A DNA stretch of 25,207 nt from an uncultured Muribaculaceae bacterium (GCA_910578805.1 CAJTRS010000029.1:1-25207), one strand, 5' to 3'. Shown: positions 1 through 7,767, counted from the first letter of the stretch. Numbers and translations are program-made. The notes: generated by a model not told the origin, from the letters alone.

Positions 1-91
1 AAAATCCGGACGGCTATTTTTTTAAGCTATACCTGCTATCGCGGACGGTTGTACCTATAAACAGACCGCTTTTGTAATAAAAATTTAATAT

Positions 92-131
92 AGACAAAAG
101 AGGATCGGCACATTGAAAAGCGTGCCAATCC
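92..131 (-). terminator. Possible intrinsic terminator hairpin
   Basis: Arms at 102-111 and 122-131 form a 10-bp stem with a 10-base loop. Read on the minus strand the only imperfection is a G-U pair (a C-A mismatch on the plus strand), and the minus-strand RNA continues into a U-rich stretch (TCTTTTGTCT). It is therefore a better terminator for leftward transcription. No gene is visible between it and the tRNA terminator at 233-264, so it may be a second, fail-safe terminator or the end of a short unrecognised RNA. Confidence 0.4.
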
Positions 132-222
132 CCTTTGCTCATGTCTTTTAAAAGCTATGACAAAATATAGGCAGGTTGGACATTAGTCCACATTGTTTTC
201 TGAAAGTATGTAAATGGTGGGG

Positions 223-264
223 ATAAAACGAAAATCAGCTGACGGAAATTTCCGTCAGCTGATT
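223..264 (-). terminator. Intrinsic terminator of tRNA-Leu
   Basis: A perfect 32-bp palindrome occupies 233-264 (arms AATCAGCTGACGGAAA and its complement), only 8 bases beyond the tRNA 3' end. On the minus strand it is followed by TTCGTTTTATCC, a U-rich tail. It probably ends both the tRNA transcript and any read-through from the efflux operon, since no other terminator lies between the PII-like gene and the tRNA. Confidence 0.8.
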
Positions 265-272
265 CTTGGAGG

Positions 273-354
273 TGCGCACGAAGGGACTCGAACCCCCACG
301 TCGTAAGACACCAGATCCTAAGTCTGGCGCGGCTACCAATTACGCCACGTGCGC
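273..354 (-). tRNA. tRNA-Leu (anticodon UAG)
   Basis: The 82-base minus-strand RNA folds as a class II tRNA: 7-bp acceptor stem GCGCACG/CGTGCGC, D-arm region containing AATTGGTAG, anticodon stem CCAGA/TCTGG around loop CTTAGGA (anticodon TAG in DNA), a 13-base variable region, and a T-arm with loop TTCGAGT. The T-stem GGGGG/CCCTT needs two G-U pairs. The discriminator base is A, as expected for leucine, and the following bases are CCT, so CCA is not fully encoded. It decodes CUA and, by wobble, other CUN codons. It has its own promoter and terminator. Confidence 0.95.
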
Positions 355-369
355 AGGATTTTTGTGATG

Positions 370-401
370 CAAAGGTAGCTTATTGCGGTCATATATCCAA
401 A
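370..401 (-). promoter_or_regulatory. Promoter of tRNA-Leu
   Basis: On the minus strand TTTG (398-401) is followed after 20 bases by TACCTTTG (370-377). This is a full match to the Bacteroidetes primary sigma pattern TTTG-N19-21-TAnnTTTG. Transcription would begin near 365, about 11 bases before the mature tRNA 5' end. It lies only a few bases past the stop codon of the PII-like gene. Confidence 0.75.
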
Positions 402-407
402 TTTTAT

Positions 408-701
408 TCAGATATATTGTTCTACGTTCCACACAAATGCTCTGAGTCCGAGTTTGGGCGAGGCCTCGTCAAGCGCACGCAGGCTCTTGAGCAGTTGGTT
501 CACTTTGCTCTCATCGACCATGGTGATCACAGCTGATGCCAACGACGGCCACGCATGGGAGCCGTAATGGGGTTCGCCTGTGTGGCTTCCGCGGCCCTGT
601 ACTTCGGTCCATGATGTGAAGCCGCGACAGTTTGATTTCTCGAGCAGGGTTATGATGTTTTCGTAATGTGCCTGGTCAAATGTTATCAGTACGGATTTCA
701 T
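408..701 (-). CDS. PII-like small signalling protein of RND efflux operon
   Basis: This 97-residue protein has the size and predicted beta-alpha-beta-beta-alpha-beta order of the PII/ferredoxin-like fold: strand 2-8 (KSVLITF), helix about 10-23, a long loop-strand about 25-50 where PII proteins carry their T-loop, strand 56-62, helix 64-79 and a final strand 84-92. The middle segment is rich in Gly, His, Trp and Tyr (GRGSHTGEPHYGSHAW, 36-51), which could bind a metal or nucleotide; that is inference. No signal peptide, so cytoplasmic. It starts 16 bases after the RND pump gene and is the last gene of that operon, which suggests it senses a ligand or modulates the pump. Small PII/CutA-like proteins beside RND metal pumps (for example the DUF3240 family) are a precedent, but identity with them is not shown. 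Confidence 0.7.
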   Translation of the reverse strand: MKSVLITFDQAHYENIITLLEKSNCRGFTSWTEVQGRGSHTGEPHYGSHAWPSLASAVITMVDESKVNQLLKSLRALDEASPKLGLRAFVWNVEQYI

Positions 702-717
702 GATTGATAGTTGCGGA

Positions 718-3700
718 TTACTTGTTTGATGCTTTGATGGCTTTGCGGTTTATGCGGCGCTGACGGCGGATACCAACGTAGGCGAATATGCAGTACAGTG
801 CCGGAACGAACAGCAGCGTAAGAATGGTGGAAAGCGTCAGACCGCCTATGACGGCTGTGCCCATCGGACGCCACATTTCGGCTCCTTGTCCGGAGCCTAC
901 AGCCATGGGGACCATGCCGAGTATAGTGGTCAGTGTAGTCATGACTACAGGACGAAGACGCGATTTGCCGCCGAGCACCACGGCCTGGCGTATGGAGAGT
1001 CCGCGTTCGCGGTTGAGCGATATGTAGTCGATAAGCACGATACCGTTTTTAACCACAATACCTATAAGCATGATGGCTCCGATCATTGACATTACGTTGA
1101 GTGTATGTCCTGACAGGTATAGTATGATGAACACTCCGGAGAATGCAAACATCAGCGATGTCATGATGATGGCAGGGTAGGTGTAGGATTCAAACTGAGC
1201 TGCCATAACAATATAAACCAGAATGATTATGAGCACGGCAAGCATGAGCAGGTCGCGGAATGAATCCTGCTGGTCCTCGAAGCTTCCGGCGAGCTGAATG
1301 TTCACTCCTACGGGGAGGTCCATTTTGTCGATCTCTTTCTGTGACTGCGCCACCACTTCACTCATGGGCACTCCGGATACCACGGTAGATACCGTGATTA
1401 TGCGTTCGCGGTCCTTACGTTCGATGGTCGGGGGGGTGAAGCGTTCGACAACGGTACCCACATCTTTTACTCTCACACCGTTGCCGGCGGCATTGTAGAT
1501 CAGAATGTTTTCTATGTCGGCTATCGATGTGCGGAATTCGGGATCGTACATGACTTTTATGTCATATTCCTCGCCGTCCTCGCGGAATTGTGATGCGAGG
1601 CTACCGTTGATGCGGTTGCGCAGGTATGTGGCCGCTGTCTGCAGATTGAGTCCGTAGATGGCAAGTTTCTCACGATCGAAGTCCACCTGATATTCAGGTT
1701 GGTAGTCCGAGCGTGATATCATAACGTCGGCTGTGCCTTTTATACGCGATAGCACGTCGGTGAGCTGACGGGCCACAGAGTCTGTCTCGTTGAAGTTGTA
1801 GCCGTATATCTCAAAGTCTATTGTAGCCTGACCTCCCATAGCTCCGCCACGGTTACCGCCCACATTGACCTGTGATTTTTTGAATTCGGGATATCTCTTG
1901 AGGTCTTCACGCATCATCGCGGCTATCTCGGTGATTTTTCTGTCGCGTTCGCCGGGATCGGTGAGGCGAATGTTCATGGATACTATGTGTGATCCGTTGT
2001 CGCGCAATGAAGCGTAGGTGTTGTCGCTCGATGCCTGACCGGTGGTGTAGTTCATAACCTGGATTTCCGGATATTTTTCACGCCACTCTTCGGCAAGACG
2101 CTGTGCGACATCGTGGGCAATCTCCACGCGGGTTCCTATAGGTAACTCGAGGTTGACACCGAGACGACCGTCATCGGCCGTGGGGAAGAATTCCGTACCT
2201 ACAAATTTCAGCAGTCCGAGCGAACTTATGAATATGACCAGACAAACGAGTATGGTCACTGTCTTGTGTCCAACCACTTTGGTCAGAAGCCAGGCGTAGC
2301 CGTTGTCAAATGCATCAAGACCTTTGTTTATGGGCGTGAAAAGCAGATTGTAGATACGTCCGTGTTTCACATCGCGGCGTAGAAGCTGGGAGCAAAGCAT
2401 CGGAGTCAGTGACAGAGCGCATATGGTGGATATGATCATCATGATGGTCACCATCCAGCCGAGTTGGCGGAAGAGTACTCCCGTCATGCCTGTTACAAGG
2501 GTCAGAGGGAAGAATACTGCAATAAGAGTGAGCGTAGAGGCTATCACGGATACGGCCACCTCGTTGGTACCGTGCACGGCAGCCTGTTTGGGAGCGCTGC
2601 CGCGCTCTATGTGGGTAGTGACATTCTCGAGCACCACTATAGCGTCATCGACCACCATGCCTATGGATATGGATAGCGCCGACAACGAAACGATGTTGAG
2701 CGAATTGCCTGTAACGGCGAGGTATATGAATGATGCGATCAGCGATATGGGTATAGTGATTACGATTATGAGTGTAGCGCGCCAGCGTCCGAGGAATGCA
2801 AACACCACTATGACCACGAACAGAAGGGCATACATCACCGTCTCCACCAGAGAGTCAATGGTGTTGCGTATATTGTCGGAGGTATCGACGATTATGCCGA
2901 GTTTCACGTCAGAGGGCAGGCGGCGCTGGAGTTGCGGCAGCATTTTAAGCACTTTGTTGGATATCTCTACGGAGTTTGCTCCCGACTGTTTCTGGATCAC
3001 GATCATGGCGCCTTTTTCGCCATCGTTGTAGGTCTGTTGCGCACGCTCTTCGAGCGAATCGTCTATGCGTGCCACATCGTGTAGATATACATTGCGGCCG
3101 TTGACCGATCCGACCACTATGTTTTTCAGTTCTTCCGGCGATGCAAATTCGCCCTGTACGCGCAGTGCATATGTGTCGGAGCCTATATCAAACGATCCGC
3201 CGGGAATGTTGCGGTTCTCGGCTGCCACTATGGCCGAAATGGTCTCGATGCTCAGATTGTATGCCTCAAGGCGTGTAGGGTCAACGTATATGTGTATCTC
3301 GCGCTTGGGTGCTCCGGATATGGAGACCGAGCCGACTCCCGATATGCGGGCGAGGGGATTGACCACTGCATCATCAAGTATCTTATAGAGTCCGGGCATG
3401 CTCTCGGAAGCCTGTACCGAAAGCATGACTATAGGTATCATGTCGGACGAGAACTTGAATATTATAGGGTTCTCTGCATTGTCAGGCAGTGCGCTCTTAA
3501 CCATGTCGAGTTTGTCACGCACATCGTTGGTGAGCACGTCAATATCTTTGCCGTACTCAAATTCGAGGGTGATCACTGATATGTTCTCACGCGACTTGGA
3601 GGTGATATGTTTCAGGTCATTGACAGCATTAAGGCTGTTTTCGAGCGGACGTGTCACATTCTGCTCTATGTCCTGTGCGCTCGCACCCTGATATGTGGTC

Positions 3701-3843
3701 ATCACCATTATGGTGTTGGTCTCGACATCGGGATAGAGGTCGATGGGGAGGGTGTAAAGCGAAAACAGACCTATGATGGCTACTGCTACGAAGCAGAGCA
3801 CGGTCATGATGGGGCGTTTTACCGCACTTGAGTATATGCTCAT
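718..3843 (-). CDS. RND family efflux pump, inner-membrane subunit (AcrB/HAE1-like)
   Basis: This 1041-residue protein is the proton-driven inner-membrane component of a tripartite efflux system. Its length and layout fit the family: TM1 at about 11-31, a large periplasmic porter/docking domain about 32-330, TM2-6 about 331-495, TM7 about 527-548, a second periplasmic domain about 551-860, then TM8-12 about 864-1025. The proton-relay aspartates are present as the DD pair 399-400 in TM4 (GMVVDDAIVVLEN), and the matching lysine is K932 in TM10 (GIVVKNGIVLID). These motifs fit the hydrophobe/amphiphile (HAE1) branch rather than a heavy-metal pump, but the substrate cannot be read from sequence. 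It begins 7 bases after the adaptor gene and is followed by the PII-like gene, so all four are probably co-transcribed from about 6342. Confidence 0.95.
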   Translation of the reverse strand: MSIYSSAVKRPIMTVLCFVAVAIIGLFSLYTLPIDLYPDVETNTIMVMTTYQGASAQDIEQNVTRPLENSLNAVNDLKHITSKSRENISVITLEFEYGKDIDVLTNDVRDKLDMVKSALPDNAENPIIFKFSSDMIPIVMLSVQASESMPGLYKILDDAVVNPLARISGVGSVSISGAPKREIHIYVDPTRLEAYNLSIETISAIVAAENRNIPGGSFDIGSDTYALRVQGEFASPEELKNIVVGSVNGRNVYLHDVARIDDSLEERAQQTYNDGEKGAMIVIQKQSGANSVEISNKVLKMLPQLQRRLPSDVKLGIIVDTSDNIRNTIDSLVETVMYALLFVVIVVFAFLGRWRATLIIVITIPISLIASFIYLAVTGNSLNIVSLSALSISIGMVVDDAIVVLENVTTHIERGSAPKQAAVHGTNEVAVSVIASTLTLIAVFFPLTLVTGMTGVLFRQLGWMVTIMMIISTICALSLTPMLCSQLLRRDVKHGRIYNLLFTPINKGLDAFDNGYAWLLTKVVGHKTVTILVCLVIFISSLGLLKFVGTEFFPTADDGRLGVNLELPIGTRVEIAHDVAQRLAEEWREKYPEIQVMNYTTGQASSDNTYASLRDNGSHIVSMNIRLTDPGERDRKITEIAAMMREDLKRYPEFKKSQVNVGGNRGGAMGGQATIDFEIYGYNFNETDSVARQLTDVLSRIKGTADVMISRSDYQPEYQVDFDREKLAIYGLNLQTAATYLRNRINGSLASQFREDGEEYDIKVMYDPEFRTSIADIENILIYNAAGNGVRVKDVGTVVERFTPPTIERKDRERIITVSTVVSGVPMSEVVAQSQKEIDKMDLPVGVNIQLAGSFEDQQDSFRDLLMLAVLIIILVYIVMAAQFESYTYPAIIMTSLMFAFSGVFIILYLSGHTLNVMSMIGAIMLIGIVVKNGIVLIDYISLNRERGLSIRQAVVLGGKSRLRPVVMTTLTTILGMVPMAVGSGQGAEMWRPMGTAVIGGLTLSTILTLLFVPALYCIFAYVGIRRQRRINRKAIKASNK

Positions 3844-3850
3844 GACTACC

Positions 3851-4891
3851 TTATTTGTTGAGGTTGACTTTTACGCCGTCGGCTAATCTTGACTGTCCGG
3901 CTATGACTACGGCATCACCGTTATTTACGCCCGAAAGCACTTCGTAGGTGTTGTCGATACGGCGCCCGAGTTCCACTTTGTTGTAGCTGACGGTGCCGGT
4001 CCGGGGATTATAGACGTAGATGTATTTATTGCCCGAGCCCGATTGTTTTACTACCGCGCGGTCGGGAACCACTACGTGCTCCTGGGTGCCAAAATCAATG
4101 AATACGCGTGCAAACATGCCGGGACGTATTCTGTTGTCGGCGTTGGCTATTGTTATTTCGGTCACGAATGTGCGTGTGGCGGAGTCGATGCTGGGGTGTA
4201 TGAGATGCACTGTGCCGGAGAATGTCTCATCGCCATAAACATCGCATTTCACCTGTACTTTTTTGCCCTGCCGGATTTTGGTGAAGTCCGATTCGGATAT
4301 GTTGACCATCACTTTTACAGGCTGCATCTGTTCGATGGTGAGTATTGGCTGGGTGCCTGTCATATCGCCCGGATCATAATTGCGTTGTGTCACCACACCC
4401 GATATGGGCGATACCAGAACAGTGTTTTCCATCAGGTTGGCATATTGGCGGTTGGTGGCGTCAAGCTCGGTTTTGAGCTGATCCACGGTCTGTTGTGTGC
4501 CTCCGCCTATTTCCAGAAGCCGGAGCGCACGGTCATATTCGCGTTTGCTGTTCTCAAGCCGTACACGGAGTTGCTCGATGTTTACGTCATCGAGCACCAC
4601 GACACGCTGTCCTTTGCTTACTCTTGATCCCACATCTACGAGTATGTCCTTGATGCGGTTGGGGGTGGAGGTGGATATGTTGTTGGTCTTGAAGGCTTCC
4701 ACGGTCGCGGTGTATTCGTTGATCTGTGGCACCTGTTGGTCATAGACTGACTGTATCTCCACTACGGGCAGTTCCTCTTCGTGAATGTTACCTGCCGCTT
4801 CGGCTGATTCTTTTTCCTTTGAGGAGCATGCCGAGGCTATGACTGCTGCGGATAGGGTGATGGCGATTGCGGTTAGATTGTGACGTTTCAT
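3851..4891 (-). CDS. Periplasmic adaptor (membrane fusion) lipoprotein of RND efflux system
   Basis: This 346-residue HlyD/AcrA-type adaptor links the RND pump to the outer-membrane channel. The N-terminus is a lipoprotein signal with lipobox IASAC, placing lipidated Cys at 22; the following SSKEKE gives no retention aspartate. The first half-lipoyl segment is near 78-105 (RIKDILVDVGSRVSKGQRVV), then a coiled-coil hairpin about 108-155, the second half-lipoyl segment (SPISGVVTQRNYDPGD) about 161-176, and beta-barrel and membrane-proximal domains to the end. The adaptor is shorter than E. coli AcrA (397 residues), as is common in Bacteroidetes. It lies 14 bases after the TolC-type gene and 7 before the pump gene. 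Confidence 0.93.
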   Translation of the reverse strand: MKRHNLTAIAITLSAAVIASACSSKEKESAEAAGNIHEEELPVVEIQSVYDQQVPQINEYTATVEAFKTNNISTSTPNRIKDILVDVGSRVSKGQRVVVLDDVNIEQLRVRLENSKREYDRALRLLEIGGGTQQTVDQLKTELDATNRQYANLMENTVLVSPISGVVTQRNYDPGDMTGTQPILTIEQMQPVKVMVNISESDFTKIRQGKKVQVKCDVYGDETFSGTVHLIHPSIDSATRTFVTEITIANADNRIRPGMFARVFIDFGTQEHVVVPDRAVVKQSGSGNKYIYVYNPRTGTVSYNKVELGRRIDNTYEVLSGVNNGDAVVIAGQSRLADGVKVNLNK

Positions 4892-4905
4892 CTGGTTATG
4901 ATTTT

Positions 4906-6306
4906 TTATCGGGCGTTAGTGTATCGGGTTATGTCGGCATTTCCGAGCAGGAGCTCCAGATCGGCGCGTGCCACAAGATAATTATAGATTGACTGGTTGT
5001 AGGCCAGACGTGACTGAGTGAGAGCCAGTTCGGCGTCGCGTAGGTCAAGATACGATGCTGCGCCTATCTCGAAACTTTGTTTCACTATGCTGTGGGCTGT
5101 CTCGGCCTGTATCACGCTTTCGGAGCAAGAGGATATCTGCTTTACATTGAGATTTATGTTGTCAATGGCAAGATCGACCTGCATGTTTATGCTTCTGGCA
5201 AGATTTTCTTGTTGCAGCCCCATTTCGCGCACTTGTATCTCGGCCTGTTTTATCGAGGAATACCGGCCTCCGCCTTCAAACAGCGGCAACGACAGTGTCA
5301 GTCCCACCATGGAGTAAGGATTCCATCTGAAGTTTTTGAGAGGCGATCCGTTGCTCATTGAGGTCCAGTTGTAATTGGCTGTGAGTGCAAGGGTGGGGTA
5401 CCATGCCATTTTCTTTACGGTGAGCGCATCGCGCATCTGGCGGGTCTGAATGTCAAGCAGCCGGAGAGAGGGGTTCGACTCTATGTTGCGGTCTATGCCT
5501 ATCACATCGGCATACATATCCTTTTCGTATTCGGACATTGTGGCAACAGGCGCTATGGGCACATTGGTGTCTATGCCCATGAGAATCTGTAGCTGTAGCG
5601 ATGCCTGGCGTATGGCTATGAGGGCCTGGGTAAGTTCGGGTTCCACATTCTTTACGGCTACCTGTGTGCGGAGCACATCATATTTCGAGGCGGCTCCCAG
5701 TGCATGCTTTTTCTCATAAAGTTCAGCCGTGAAGCGGGCCATGCGGTAGCTTTCTTCGATCACCGAATGTGATTCTCGGGCAAGCAGCAGTGTGTAATAT
5801 GCGTTCTTTACCTGGTTTACAAGTTCTATTCGGGAGTTGCGCGCTTTTTCCACGCTCTCGAGTATCTGGCTGTCGGAAAGTTTCAACGATTTCCATAACT
5901 GTGGGGCTATAAGCGGCATAGATGCTGAGAACCCCATTGAGTATGAATTGTCAAGACCTACCTTTATGCCGTTGCGCATTGTCGATGATGAGGCCGATGA
6001 AGATTCTCCTTCCGACCGTGACCCCATGTTCATGTACATGGTCTGTTTGGCAAGTGTGCGGTTATAAGTGGCTCCGAAAGCTATGGAAGGGAGTAATCCG
6101 CTCAAGACCTCTTTTTTTGAGTAGTCAAGGCGTTTGATTTCCAAGTCGGCCACTTTGATGGTGGGATTGTCGCTGAGGGCTATCGCTATACAACTGTCAA
6201 GCGGCAGGTGCAGTGTGTCGGGACTTTGTGCCGTCACCGATGCCCTCATGCCGGATATACCTGAACAAACAGCAATGGCTGTGGCAATAATGTGTCGATA
6301 AAGCAT
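4906..6306 (-). CDS. Outer-membrane efflux protein (TolC family)
   Basis: This 466-residue protein is the outer-membrane channel of the tripartite system. An N-terminal signal peptide is visible, with likely cleavage near A22-A26. Two outer-membrane efflux (OEP) repeats follow, each with long amphipathic helices; the duplicated pattern is seen in similar segments such as SYRMARFTAELYEKKHALGA and VKQSFEIGAASYLDLRDAEL, each preceding a strand-loop region. The length is typical for TolC/OprM-type factors of Bacteroidetes. It is the first gene of the operon, and its start at 6306 lies about 40 bases downstream of a good promoter. No lipobox is evident. Confidence 0.93.
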   Translation of the reverse strand: MLYRHIIATAIAVCSGISGMRASVTAQSPDTLHLPLDSCIAIALSDNPTIKVADLEIKRLDYSKKEVLSGLLPSIAFGATYNRTLAKQTMYMNMGSRSEGESSSASSSTMRNGIKVGLDNSYSMGFSASMPLIAPQLWKSLKLSDSQILESVEKARNSRIELVNQVKNAYYTLLLARESHSVIEESYRMARFTAELYEKKHALGAASKYDVLRTQVAVKNVEPELTQALIAIRQASLQLQILMGIDTNVPIAPVATMSEYEKDMYADVIGIDRNIESNPSLRLLDIQTRQMRDALTVKKMAWYPTLALTANYNWTSMSNGSPLKNFRWNPYSMVGLTLSLPLFEGGGRYSSIKQAEIQVREMGLQQENLARSINMQVDLAIDNINLNVKQISSCSESVIQAETAHSIVKQSFEIGAASYLDLRDAELALTQSRLAYNQSIYNYLVARADLELLLGNADITRYTNAR

Positions 6307-6339
6307 TGGTTTATTATTTCTTACTTACTATGCAAAAAG

Positions 6340-6360
6340 ATTTCGCGAAGATAGCGAAAT
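6340..6360. promoter_or_regulatory. Inverted repeat over efflux operon -7 box (possible operator)
   Basis: Arms ATTTCGC (6340-6346) and GCGAAAT (6354-6360) are perfect inverted repeats separated by 7 bases. The spacer and left arm contain the predicted -7 box, so a dimeric protein bound here would block RNA polymerase. No regulator gene is adjacent, so the partner is unknown. Confidence 0.45.
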
Positions 6361-6375
6361 GCATTCACGCTTCAA
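6346..6375 (-). promoter_or_regulatory. Predicted promoter of the RND efflux operon
   Basis: On the minus strand TTG (6373-6375) is followed by 19 bases and then TATCTTCG (6346-6353), one base off the TAnnTTTG consensus. Transcription would begin near 6341, giving a leader of about 35 bases before the TolC-type gene. The imperfect -7 box suggests a promoter that needs help, consistent with the repeats upstream. Confidence 0.55.
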
Positions 6376-6387
6376 TGTTTTCCCTTA

Positions 6388-6440
6388 CTAAAAAAGTGTA
6401 AAATGCGCTAAAAGGGACAATGTATTGGGCTAAAAGGACA
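6388..6440 (-). repeat. Phased direct repeats upstream of efflux promoter (possible activator sites)
   Basis: On the minus strand TGTCCTTTTAGC (6440-6429) and TGTCCCTTTTAGC (6419-6407) are direct repeats differing by one inserted base. A weaker third copy sharing CnnTTTTAG lies at about 6398-6388. The final G of each TTTTAG core falls at 6430, 6408 and 6388, so the copies are 22 and 20 bases apart, about two helical turns. The last copy ends 12 bases before the -33 box. This geometry suits an activator, for example of the AraC type, but the protein is not identified. Confidence 0.5.
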
Positions 6441-6448
6441 GTTAACAG

Positions 6449-6498
6449 ATAAAAAAGGCAGTGTGTCTGAGATAATGCCTCTTATGACACACCGCCTT
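6449..6498 (-). terminator. Intrinsic terminator of threonine ammonia-lyase gene
   Basis: Arms at 6455-6467 and 6486-6498 form a 13-bp stem with one G-U pair on the minus strand (AAGGCGGTGTGTC/GACACACTGCCTT). It is followed on that strand by TTTTTATC. It begins about 25 bases past the ilvA stop and insulates that gene from the efflux operon. Confidence 0.85.
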
Positions 6499-6522
6499 GT
6501 ACGGTCGGAATTTATATGTTTT

Positions 6523-7725
6523 CTAATCATCTACGGTGAATCCGGCATCACGCAGACCTTGCTTTATAAGTAGTATGTGTTCATGATTGAGAGTCTCCAC
6601 CTCCATGTGTAACTTGCAGCCTGATATCTGGGTATTGGTGGAGTTGCGCTTGTGTTCTACCGACAGTATATTGGCACCGAGGTTACCCACTACGCTGCAC
6701 ACTTTCGACAGCTGTCCGGGTTTGTCGGACATTGTGAGCGATATGGTGCAGTCGCGTCCGTTCTTGACAAGACCTCGGGTGATCACTCGGTTTAGCGATG
6801 TCACGTCGATGTTGCCGCCTGATACTATGCACACCACTTTCTTGCCCTTTATGGGCACCTTGTTGAACATGGCAGCGGCCACAGATACGGCTCCGGCTCC
6901 TTCGGCCACGAGTTTTTGCTGTTCGATAAGGGTAAGAATAGCTGCAGCAACCTCGTCGTCCGACACTGTCACAATCTCGTCAACATATTTGCGGCACAAT
7001 TCGTATGTGTTAATTCCGGGCTCTTTTACTGCTATACCGTCGGCTATGGTTGACACTTCCGAAAGTGTCACGCGTGAACCCTCGGCAAGTGACTGTACCA
7101 TGGAGGGGGCGCCTTCGGCTTGTACTCCATAGACCTTCACATTGGGCTTGATGGTCTTTATGGCAAATGCCACTCCTGATATTAGGCCGCCGCCGCCCAC
7201 AGGCACTATCACGGCATCTACATCGGGCATATCCTGTATGATTTCGAGACCTATCGTGCCTTGTCCGGCTATGACGAGCGGATCGTCAAACGGGTGTACC
7301 AGCGTGTAGCCTTTTTCCTGCTGTAGTTCCAGTGCTTTGCGGTAGGCGTCGTCATATACGCCCGGCACCAAACACACTTCGGCTCCTAATGCTTTGGTGG
7401 CTTCGATCTTTGACAGTGGCGCGCCGGCGGGGAGGCATATTATCGACTTGATGCCGTTGTGTGTGGCTCCCAATGCCACTCCCTGGGCATGGTTGCCTGC
7501 CGAACAAGCCACCACTCCGCGCTCTTTCTCCTCGGGAGAGAGTTGCGATATCTTGTAATAGGCTCCGCGGAGCTTGAACGAGCCGGTGTATTGCAGGTTT
7601 TCAGGCTTCAGATATACCTGAGCCTCGGGATTGAGTTTGGTTACACCTATGAGTTTGGGGTGGCGGGCCACATTCTGTAGCACTTCTGCCGCCTTATATA
7701 CTTCCGATATAGTTAGTTCGGCCAT
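6523..7725 (-). CDS. ilvA: Threonine ammonia-lyase (threonine dehydratase)
   Basis: This PLP enzyme deaminates L-threonine to 2-oxobutanoate, the first step toward isoleucine. The chosen start MAELTISEV gives 400 residues. The PLP lysine is K51 in GSFKLRGA, the SAGNHAQG loop is at 75-82, and the glycine-rich phosphate-binding GGGG is at 177-180. The C-terminus (about 325-400, DKPGQLSKVCSVVGNLGANI) is a single ACT-like domain, which suggests feedback control. An in-frame ATG at 7749 would add 8 residues, but TAATTTTG promoter boxes lie directly against it, so transcripts would scarcely include that codon. A biosynthetic rather than catabolic role is inferred; the short single-ACT form is also common among catabolic-like lyases. 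Confidence 0.93.
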   Translation of the reverse strand: MAELTISEVYKAAEVLQNVARHPKLIGVTKLNPEAQVYLKPENLQYTGSFKLRGAYYKISQLSPEEKERGVVACSAGNHAQGVALGATHNGIKSIICLPAGAPLSKIEATKALGAEVCLVPGVYDDAYRKALELQQEKGYTLVHPFDDPLVIAGQGTIGLEIIQDMPDVDAVIVPVGGGGLISGVAFAIKTIKPNVKVYGVQAEGAPSMVQSLAEGSRVTLSEVSTIADGIAVKEPGINTYELCRKYVDEIVTVSDDEVAAAILTLIEQQKLVAEGAGAVSVAAAMFNKVPIKGKKVVCIVSGGNIDVTSLNRVITRGLVKNGRDCTISLTMSDKPGQLSKVCSVVGNLGANILSVEHKRNSTNTQISGCKLHMEVETLNHEHILLIKQGLRDAGFTVDD

Positions 7726-7751
7726 GATGATGTTTGGTTTATTATACATCG

Positions 7752-7767
7752 CAAAATTACAAAATTA
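7752..7767 (-). promoter_or_regulatory. Tandem -7 boxes of ilvA
   Basis: The plus-strand sequence CAAAATTACAAAATTA reads on the minus strand as two abutting TAATTTTG elements, each a perfect TAnnTTTG. Predicted starts lie near 7748 and 7756, 23-31 bases before the chosen ilvA start. No TTG -33 box is found at the right distance for either copy. Confidence 0.5.

Noticed and set aside
273..354. tRNA-Leu as an integration site
   Set aside because: No integrase, direct repeat of the tRNA end or island-like composition is seen on either side.
2423..3031. 202-residue plus-strand open frame
   Set aside because: Antisense to the RND pump and rich in Met/Thr/Ser, as expected of a shadow frame.
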